Shown piece after piece: positions 55,055-64,000 of a DNA stretch of 64,000 nucleotides. Numbering within the stretch: position 1 is the stretch's first letter; the number at the start of each line of letters is the position of its first letter. The notes under the pieces are model-generated. The model was not told where the DNA came from. It made no database searches and was given only the letters and a program-made list of their open reading frames with translations. A program made the translations under genes and the position numbers. Source of the stretch: Callipepla californica brunnescens. Taxonomy: Eukaryota > Chordata > Aves > Galliformes > Odontophoridae. The stretch is taken from the NCBI GenBank assembly GCA_023055505.1, contig JALIRH010000042.1:3294335-3358334 (forward strand), in the 5' to 3' direction.

Positions 55055-58000
55055 TTCTCTGTCACAAACTGCACCATCACCAAGAACGCTTTGTGCCCCA
55101 GTTTGTAACTGGGGGGTGATCCAGTTGCCTGCTGCATCCAACAGAAACAAAGCGGGCATCCTCTCATTGCTCAGATAGGCAGACATTACCAAGTACACCT
55201 TAAGAGCAAATCCATTAGCTCTCAGAGGATTGTAGAGGCAGATTTGGCCATATATACATCAAGATCTCCTGTATTTCCACTGCAGCTGCAGAAGGCCTGG
55301 AACTTTCGCTGCTACCTAGCAGATTTCTTCTGATGATAGCCAACTATTTTACAGGGTTGTCTGGAAGGAAGACATTTAGATGTGCAAAACATTCATTAAT
55401 CATGAATAATTAATAATTAACAATTATTATTTAAAATACCAGGGCAGGAAAAAAATCCCAGTGTGGATATTTTTGATTTGTAAATGCCATGGTTTTAATT
55501 AAAAGAGAGGGAAGATAATCATCAGTCAACAGTTTTTACTAACTGTTATTCTGGGGTTTGGCTTCTAGATGCCCTACATGGAAAAGAGCAGTTTTGCTGG
55601 AACAATGTGAAGTTTTGAGCCTGAAGGGTGCATTCTGGTGGAAATACCAAATCCTGGGGCTGGGAGCCTGAGGATTCCTCATTGTTTGGCCATCCACTCA
55701 GGCAACCACTCTCTTTTTCCTAATGTCTTCCAGTAGACATGCCTTTAGAGGAGAAATGTCTAGCTGGATACCCTGTGTCTGGCACACACCAGTCCTGAAG
55801 TGACCTCCCTTTGGAATTGGTGGGAATTAAAGGGTCTGGAGAGCCCAGCCAACACAAGGGACAGCAGGGAAAGCCCAGGTTAAAGCACTAAGAGCTAGTG
55901 CCAGGAAAAACAAGGAAGGAGAGAGAAAGGGAGGCATGGCAATTATTCAGAGCCATACTAAGTGTTTGGCTTCCTTCTTTAAATGGCTAAACAGAAATAA
56001 AGCGCATGAGACTCCATCAATGCTTAGCAGTGTTTTTGCTTGAGCTGAGATCACCACTCTCGCTGAATAGCATAGATATATATGTATAATAAATTTATAA
56101 AGAGAGAAAAAAGCACAAACTTCCTCCAGCCCTCCTTAACCAGGCAGTGAGCTGAAACATATTCCCCCTGCAGAAAGGCTTCGCTGCCAACAAGCATGAA
56201 TGTCCTTTTTAAATATTGAAGTCCTGACTGAATTGAGGCGCAACGTATGAAACTGCAGCAGTACAGAGCTGCTGTACTCAGGGTCAGTTTGCAGGGGAGA
56301 GGGAAGGGCCCAGGACACACTCAGGTCTTCATACGCTTACATTTTTAACTATAGCATCTTTCCACGACACAGGAGAGTCCTGAGCTTGAGCTGTCCTTGG
56401 TGCTGCATGGGTTTTTCACCTATGAGTCGTCAGTCTCTCGGTATTGCTCCTACTCAGTAGTAGAAGACCAAATATTCATCCACAGCGTCAGCATCCTTCA
56501 CTACTGTTCTACCTCTGAGCTCTTTGTCATGCCCTGGGACATTTCTCTGCCCTTCACACAGCACCCTCAGTCCTCCAGAATCAGTTTCATAAAGCCAATC
56601 CCGGGAGTCTTCAACTTGCTCACCGTGTTTTGTGACAAAAAGCTGCAAAGTGACACGAGCGCACAGCTGCAGAGCCTGCACCGAAGCCTGTATATAGGTT
56701 ATTGGTTCGTTAATCAATAGGCTTGATCCTTTTCAGGCACTCACAGAAACCTGCTTAAGCAGAACAATTAGTGCTGGTGGGTTTCTCGTATTTCTATTCC
56801 CAATTAGATTATCTGTGATGAGAAGCAGCTCCAGGCTAGGTCCCTTTAGCCTGAAATAGCTTGTAAAAGGAAGGTCACAGATCCATAATGCCTGTTCTGC
56901 AGGTGAACATCAGCATCCCATACTGAAAGGTAATAGAGGTCTTTTGTACAAAGAATTCCCACCTGAAATCCTAGAAATCATATAAGTAGACTGCATTAGC
57001 TACACATCATAAATATTGATGCTGTTGCTAAGGGGAAGGAGGGCTGGGTTCAATGTTAATGGACTGATGTTGGTATGCTGAGAACACTCGAGGGAGCAAA
57101 AGGGACAAAACACCTCTGTCAAAGAGAGAGCTCAGCGCGTCGCGTGTGGCTTTCAGGCAGGACACACAGCGCTGGCCCTGGGAACGTGCGTATTTTGACA
57201 AGTGTGTGAGTCTTCCCTTGTGCTGCTTTGCTGAGTTTTGGGATAACCACGTGACCTTGGGATGACACTGGCTGGTTTCACACCTGAGCTTTGTGCAGAT
57301 CTCCAGGCACAACCCACAACGCGTTCATGCTGGGCTCTGGTGTGAGGCAGTGCCATGGATTTCCAGCTGCTCCCTGTGCGGAGGGGATCTGCAAAGCATT
57401 GGGTACACCAGACAAGAGATGCCTTCTGCATGACTTGTTGCTGAAAGTACTTGGTGAGCATGTGCATTTGGTTACGGAGGATACAGCACTCGTTTTTCCA
57501 TCACTGGGCTCACACATTGACCTCTTCCTCCCCTCTTCCTCCTCCCCAGGCAGCTCCACTCCTCTGTCTGCAGCACTTGAGAATGTTAAGAGCCCTTTAT
57601 GGATTAGGTCTGAGAAGACAATGCTGATGATCAGTGGCTGGAATTTCCCTCCCCACTTTCCTCCTCCCCCCACGTTATTTCTGCTCCCTGCTTTTAATGA
57701 ATAACGCAGTCCTTGATTGTTTCCAAATTTCAAGTGCACAAGGTGTTACAAAGGCCACACTTCCACGACTGCTTATTATTCACAACAGAACAAGACCTAG
57801 ACAGCAAATTGCTTTGTTGATCCTGTGAAGGCAATCGATCCTTGCAGTCTTAGTGCCTCTGATATGTTTATAGTGGTCGAGCGGTAGGAAGGATGCTCTC
57901 TCCGATCTGGCAGGGCTGGAAGGTGGCCCAGTCTGTAGGGTTTCTATACAGTCTGAGTGCTCCTGGGCTCCCTGAGCTGAAGTGCAGAGGAAATCAAGGC

Positions 58001-59208
58001 CAGGAGACATGGGGCTGGCTGCTCACCTGTGCAGGTGTCAACACTTGGATGCCAAGCACTGTGGACATTAAAGGCAAAACCCCACTGACACCCAGGCTCT
58101 GCCGCTCGTGCTGGGATGTTGTACAAAGCAACCATCACTGCAGTTCTGGGCTTTCTCATCACACAGATACAGCGGTGTCCATTCTGCATTGGCCAAGGGC
58201 TGCTTCTCCAAACCAGGAATGGGTTTGGTGAGGTTTGGGTTGGTTTTATTCTCTTCCTTTGTGATTCCTGGCACTGCACAGCACAGCTTAAAGCTCACTG
58301 AAAGAAAATGTGATGAGAACAAAACACAACCTGAATGCTGGCTGGTGAGAAAGTGATTACTTGTTAATGGAGCAGTGAGTGGAGTGAGACGAGGCTGTCC
58401 CAGCCCTATGATTCAGGCAGTAAAACTTCCCGCTGGGAGCCTCCAGCACACACTTTCAAGAAAACTGAAAGCCCTTCCGAGAGAATAACAGCTCATAAAG
58501 CTGCAGGACACACATGAGGAGCATCAAGGAGGTGGCATGGCTGAGCCACACACGTGGCAGCCAACCAGGGCAGGGAGAGGTCCTGAGGGGTGGTGGTGGT
58601 ACAGCACCACAGAGGTGGGGAGCGCCTGCATTAAAAAAGAGTTGGAAAAAGGTACAAAAATGCAAGCAAACATCACAGGAAAAGAGCTGCTGAACGCTTC
58701 CAGTATCCACCTTCCATTAAGTGCATCAATCTCACGGATTTCAGATGGGAGCGAATGTGCAAGCGGTGCCACTGTTTAGCCAGCTCCAGGTGAAGTCAGT
58801 ACATTCAATAATTTTCTGGCTTAATGTTGTGTGCACAGCCGGAGGTGTCCGTCCCAGCACAGGCTGGGGTCATGCCGACTGTTTCTAATGGAAAACACTG
58901 CAATCAATCCCCAACAGGACCCCATTGCTGGGGTTGTTCAGCAGCGTGGCTTTACCCAGCTCCCCAGCAGCCCCAGAGCTTTGCTAAGGAGCGTGCTGAG
59001 GAGCATTAGCTCTGAACACTTCAGCCCTGCGGCTCAGATGACAATACAGCCCCAGCACTTCCCTACTCCAGCATCTTCCCTGCGACAGTTCATTGATTAT
59101 CAAGCTACGGGGGACAACAGTCATAAATTCATTTGATCTTGTTTATAGTATTCGTCTGTCAGACTTCCTCGAATCGATTCCCATTTAAAGCAGAATATTT
59201 CTCTCCAG

Positions 59209-59239
59209 AAAAAAAAAAAATAAAAATAAAGGAAAAAGA
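59209..59239. repeat. A-rich tract
   Basis: A 12-base A run followed by TAAAAATAAAGGAAAAAG. Confidence 0.9.
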
Positions 59240-59448
59240 ATCATCTGTGTCACAGAGAGCTTTTCCTATATCCAACTGCAACTGCAGAGCTCAGTGCTCC
59301 CGTGCCTCTCTGTCCCCTTATAGGGGGAACCCTGCCCATATCCCAGCAACGCCCTGGGATGCTCCCTTGCACAGTGAGAGAAATCAGTTAATGATGCACC
59401 CATTGTGTTTCTGTTAATTGCACACTGTATTGCTCTAAACAGTAGCAC

Positions 59449-59493
59449 AAAAAAAAAAAAAAAAGAAAAAAAAAGAAAAAGAAAAAGAAAAAA
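59449..59493. repeat. A-rich (AAAAAG)-like tract
   Basis: An A run followed by AAAAAG repeats. It could be a retroelement poly-A remnant, but no body was recognised beside it. Confidence 0.9.
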
Positions 59494-62400
59494 CAACCCA
59501 GAACGATTGCTGGACTGAAGTCCTGAAAATCCATTAAAGGATTTATTTTTTATTTTACCCAATACCTTGGGGGTTTGAAAGCTCATCTGCGTGTTACTGC
59601 TCCAAATGGGGAACCAGAATAAATGCATATTTGAAGTAATAAAAGCCCTTTCGTACTAAATCCGAGTACAAATTAACAATTACTAGAGCTGTCTAATGCC
59701 TTTCTGCCTCAACATTTTCATTTAACAGCCACTCTTTTATCTTCAATGCTCCAGTTATTTTTTTTCCTCCAAGATATTTATTGTGAGGTTGGCGGGGGGG
59801 GGGAGGTGTTTTGTCTTCTCTCTTTCTTTCCCCCTTTCTTTCCAATCTAGCAGCAGGAGGAAAGGATTTTGTTTGCAGTTCTGGCAAAATAAAGAGCAGG
59901 GAAGGAAGGGAGCTCTGTGCTCCTGGCACTGAGCCCTCACTGTGCTTCAGTCCTGGATGGGTTGGGGACTGCACTCTGCACAGATGTGGTACAGGGTCCC
60001 TGCCCACCCTGAGCAAGGAAAATGCAGCATGGGTGTTGCTGATTCTCACCTCAATGAGCATACAGCAGTGGCCAGAAGCCTCTTCCTGATGGCAGATAGC
60101 AAAGGGAGATTGGGAGCAACCCAATCAGAGGAGATGTGGGGTGGATTTGCTTACGAATGAAGAGAGGTGAAAGAGTCCTGGTACTGCTCACCCACCCAGC
60201 AGCATCACAGGGAAGATGTAATTGGGGATAGACAGTGCTCAGGTGAGGTCTCTTCCTTTCTTGAAGGCTGAGCATCTCAAAGCACTGATGGAAAACAAGT
60301 TAAGGAATCAGCAGTGGAGTTAACGGAGGGCATGAGAGCAGGAGGTTACCCCAAGCCCTGCTCACACTGCGTGCTTCCTCTGCACACCCCATTAGGTTTA
60401 TGGGAAGCACAGAGCACAGCTGGGTGCCCATAACAGTGGCTGATTAGTGCTCTGTAAACAGGCAGGGCTGAAGTAGGACTAGTGATGGGGAAGCCTACCA
60501 TGATACTGAAGGGGATGCTCTCCAATTTCCTGGAGCTGCAGCTGCCCCTGCCCTGCATCAGGACAGGATGCCCCTGCTAAGAGTCAGCCCCAGCAATTCC
60601 TGTGTGCAAGGAAAGAGAAAGAGGAATCCTGATGAAAACTCACACACTAAATGCCTTCCCCTTTCTCAAACCTTTGGAGAAGGGCGTGGAATGCTTCTTT
60701 AAAAAAAGAAAGCAATTAGCATATTTTGCATAATGTAGCAGAGCTGTTTTTCCTCTTCCACTGGAACTGTACAGAGCTCTACTTTGATTCAGTTCCCCAC
60801 ATTGGTACAGCACAGTGCTGAACCCTTCCAGGACTGCTGCAGAGCAGTGGGAATCAGCAGCCAGAGCACCAGCCCCTAGCTCAGAAACACTCCCAGCACT
60901 GCCACTGGTGCCCTCCCTTTGCCCACCTCAGCACAGTTGAGATGCCCTGCTATAAGGTACATGGAAGCAGAAGTCCTCCAAGAGCTCTCAGCCCAGACTC
61001 CTCCAGTGCTGTTACTTTGCATTTCAAGATGCAGTTCCCTTTCATTGCCTCTCCTTCTCACCTGGGAGGACAGAGGACGTTTGAAATTCAATCCATTCCA
61101 ATCAGCAGCAGTGGCTCCGAGGGCAAATGGAGAAAGCCATGAATGTTGTCTCAGTTAATAGGATAACAATTTAGCATGTGGTGGGGCTTCTGTCCCTCTT
61201 CCTCCATCCAAGCAGACCAGCAGATGTTCAGAGTCGCCTTTAAGTAATTTAGTAGAAAGGCTGCTATGATTTCAATCCCCCATCCACCCTGTTACCATCC
61301 AGCAATGCTTCTTGTCACCAGCCAAAGGCATTTAAAATATTTACGGCCCTGTCCTTTCCCTGGGGAAGGATCGGAATAAATCATTGTAGCCAGCAATAAA
61401 TCAAAAATTAATCTCCCAAAAGTGCGAGGCCTGTCCGATCCCTCAAATAACAAGCAGTAGTATTTATCAAGTAAATTGGTGCCGGTGTCTGCACAGCATT
61501 GCCATGGGTGTAATGGATGGGGGTGGAAGGGCAGATGGCTCAGCCAGCCCAGGGGCTCAGATATTGGGGGGAAAGGTTTGGGGATGTCACTGGGCTCATT
61601 CCTGCTGCTGTCCAAAGCATGAGCTTGCCCTTTCACTGGAGCAGTGATGGAATAGGGCTGCAGGAAGGAGTTGGCACAGCCTTAGTTTGAGCCCGTGCCC
61701 AGTACTCACCATCCCATAGTAATCCAGGCTGAGGGAGGGAAGCCACAAGGCCCTTTACAAGGCAACAAATTTGTCTTTTCCAACCCATGATAATAAATAC
61801 ACTCATCCTGTTGGCAAACCCCTGCTCTGACTAATTCACACTCTCAGTATTTCGTAGTGTATTATTCATTTACACCTCCATTGCATTGTGTGCACATTTA
61901 CTATCAAATTTTTCCACTCTGTTCCCCAACTCAGAGGTGACCACTCCACAGATAGGGGATTCAGCAACATGGGCACCTGGTGCTCTGCTTGCAGGCTGCA
62001 ATGGGATGCGGATTTAGCTGGCACCAAAGGAAGGGCAGGCCTTTGCAGATCCCTGCTTGGAGTGGAAGCATCCCACTCTTCAGTTGGTGGAGCTCAGTTC
62101 TCAGAGGCTTCGATGCAGATCACATGTGAAAGCAGCATGAAGTGGGGAGCAAGGAGTTCTGCTGAAATTCATACAGTCCCCAGAGGTTTTTCTTTTTGAT
62201 GGTAAGAAATGCACTCAGAAATGAGATCTGCCTGAGCAAACAGCAGTGCTTCATGGCCGTGCAGTCCCAGGATCCACGGCAAAACTTCACAGCTGCAAGC
62301 AAGGTGGAAAACCACCCACTGCAGCCCACCACTAACACGACAGCCACCAACCCACAGCTCTGTTGATTACAGCCCTTTAATAAGCTGAGTTATCTGAATA

Positions 62401-63901
62401 CCAAAATAGCTCCTTCTCCCCCAGTTCACATCCGTAAGATCTGCTTTTCCTGCAGCAGAGAGAGAGAAAAAAAAATCCTTTTGATCTCTTTTTATTTCTT
62501 CTTCTTTCCTGCTCCAAATTAAGACCAAGCTCATATTTAGTAATTGCTCCCAATGGACTTAATGTGAGATCTTCCTCTCTCCATGCTGCAGGACCTAGAT
62601 GTTTGGTCAGCCTGGTAAGGAATGGATGAAGGAATGAGAGGAATTTAGTGGGATGACCCCAATAGCATTAACATCTCTCTGAGCAGCGTGGCTGTGCAGA
62701 GTCCCATGGTGCACAGGGGGACTGTTTTGACACTGGAGCACTAATTCCACTATTTGTTGGGTTTCTCAGCACGTTTGGAGTCTCTGAACTGCAGAGAGCG
62801 TGCAGATAATTTGTGGTGTTCCTAATACGCGTATGCAAACATTGGTTTTTAAGAAACGTGATTTATGTGGTGTCATAGCTGCAGGGCTGGCTAACCTAGG
62901 CAGCAAATTAACTTGGGAAGTGCCAGGGTACATTAGTCTGACTGACAGGGAAACAGCCCGAGCCTGGTCAGCAAAGCAGCTGGTGCCTCAGTGTTCTCCT
63001 TAATGAAACCAGAGAGATCGCTTGAACGATAAATTAATCTCTGTCGATAAGCACATAAGGGGTTCCCTGACAGCCAGGTCCCCAGGATGATCCCTTCACT
63101 TCAGCACAATGCACTGGGACATGCACTGAGATAGCAGCCAACAGCTGTCCCCATGTGTCCCCTGCTGTGACCACGGGGTCCCTGGGGCTGCTTCATTCTG
63201 GGTGAGCCTCCATAAAAGCAATGATGACACAAATCCCAAACCACCCTGCTTTTAAGCCAGAGCCTTGGGCTTGGCCATTATCTCGTGGAGTGCTGCGTAT
63301 GGAGACAAGTTTCACAACTCCTGCTTCCTTCCACAGTGCTTAGCATCAAGGCAAAATTGTTATTTACGAAGTTACTCTGAAGTTTTAGCAGTATTCTCAT
63401 AAAATTTGCCAACTATGCGCACATGTGGGCGTGTGTTGACTTGAGTTTTTTTTTTTCCTTGTTGTGAGTTACAAAGCTGAGACTGCTCTGTTCAAAAGAA
63501 GTCTCCTTCCATCTCCTCATACTCCATTCTCCATCTCCTCATCTCCACAGCCAGTTATCAATCATCCTTCAGTGGCTCATCTATCTACCGTGTAATTATC
63601 TACCTATGATATTTTATGCCTTGGCTATCCATCCATACCTCTATTTATCTTTGTACACAAACACACGCCCATCTGCTCAGACTAATTGCTCCTTCAGTTG
63701 CCTTTTCCCTGCAGGCACTGGGGAGTAGACACCCCTGTGGGCTTCAATTCCTCCCCAGGTAGTTCTCAAGAACCCAACTGAGATGTGCTCAGAGCCACAC
63801 AATGGTGTTCATAAGGAGGGAAGTCCACTTTGTGCCCAAATATCCATGAGCACTCATCTGTCCATCCGTTGGGTCAAGCACAAGGATGTGCCCACATTTA
63901 C

Positions 63902-64000
63902 TCATAGAATCAATCATTCAGGTTGGAAGAGACCTCTAAGATCTTCTAGTTCAACCAAACTACCACCATCATTGTCCACTAAACCACATCCCTAAGGAAG
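63902..64000 (-). mobile_element. CR1 LINE 3' fragment, cut by window edge
   Basis: CATAGAATCAATCATTCAGG, TTGGAAGAGACCTCTAAGAT, CTTCTAGTTCAACC and CCACTAAACCACATCCCTAA are near-consensus antisense CR1. Confidence 0.9.

Larger units (their letters stand above)
51411..64000. other. 5' flank of NFASC, no gene recognised
   Basis: I find no convincing exon. In mammals the upstream neighbour is LRRN2, whose single long coding exon would be obvious; it is not in this interval. Content seen: (GT)n at 52615-52639, (CCAT)n at 55006-55054, A-rich tracts at 59209-59239 and 59449-59493, and a CR1 tail at the right edge. Confidence 0.6.

Noticed and set aside
59811..60124. Overlapping open frames near 60 kb on both strands
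   Set aside because: No domain, no splice context and chance length.
51411..64000. Expectation of the LRRN2 neighbour gene
   Set aside because: Its long single coding exon is not present, so synteny cannot be confirmed from this window.

Overview
The window is vertebrate nuclear DNA, almost certainly from a galliform bird. It is dominated by one gene on the minus strand, neurofascin (NFASC, an L1-family neural cell-adhesion molecule). The bird assignment rests on CR1 LINE tails scattered on both strands and on an encoded protein nearly identical to the chick neurofascin I remember. A few residues differ from that recollection, mostly in the signal peptide and Ig6, so a galliform other than chicken is possible. 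No bacterial, phage or CRISPR-type feature is present.

Layout, in gene order from right to left. 51.25-64 kb is 5' flank with no recognisable gene, only microsatellites and one CR1 tail. 51.06-51.41 kb is a CpG-rich promoter-like island with a candidate non-coding first exon. 24.5-51.1 kb is a very long first intron with CR1 tails, a (CCAT)n array and a second small CpG-rich patch. The ATG/signal-peptide exon is at 24312-24476. From there to 1645 I could place 25 exons, including four that are too short to form conspicuous open frames (18, 51, 36 and 15 nt). Spliced together they give one uninterrupted frame of 1049 codons plus one base: signal peptide, six Ig domains, four fibronectin type III domains and the first residues of the following optional segment. 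The rest of the gene (mucin-like/PAT segment, last FNIII, transmembrane segment, ankyrin-binding tail) lies off the left edge.

The architecture is regular: each Ig or FNIII domain is built from two exons, and every domain boundary falls on a phase-1 intron, so domains and linker cassettes can be skipped without losing frame. The most interesting signals are in the alternative-splicing layer. There is an 18-nt microexon after the signal peptide, a 51-nt glycosylation-rich cassette between Ig2 and Ig3, a 36-nt cassette between Ig6 and FNIII-1, and a 15-nt microexon after FNIII-4. Several carry RBFOX-like, SRRM4-like or QKI-like motifs nearby. I found no wholly new biological system. The findings offered are regulatory candidates around a known neural gene.
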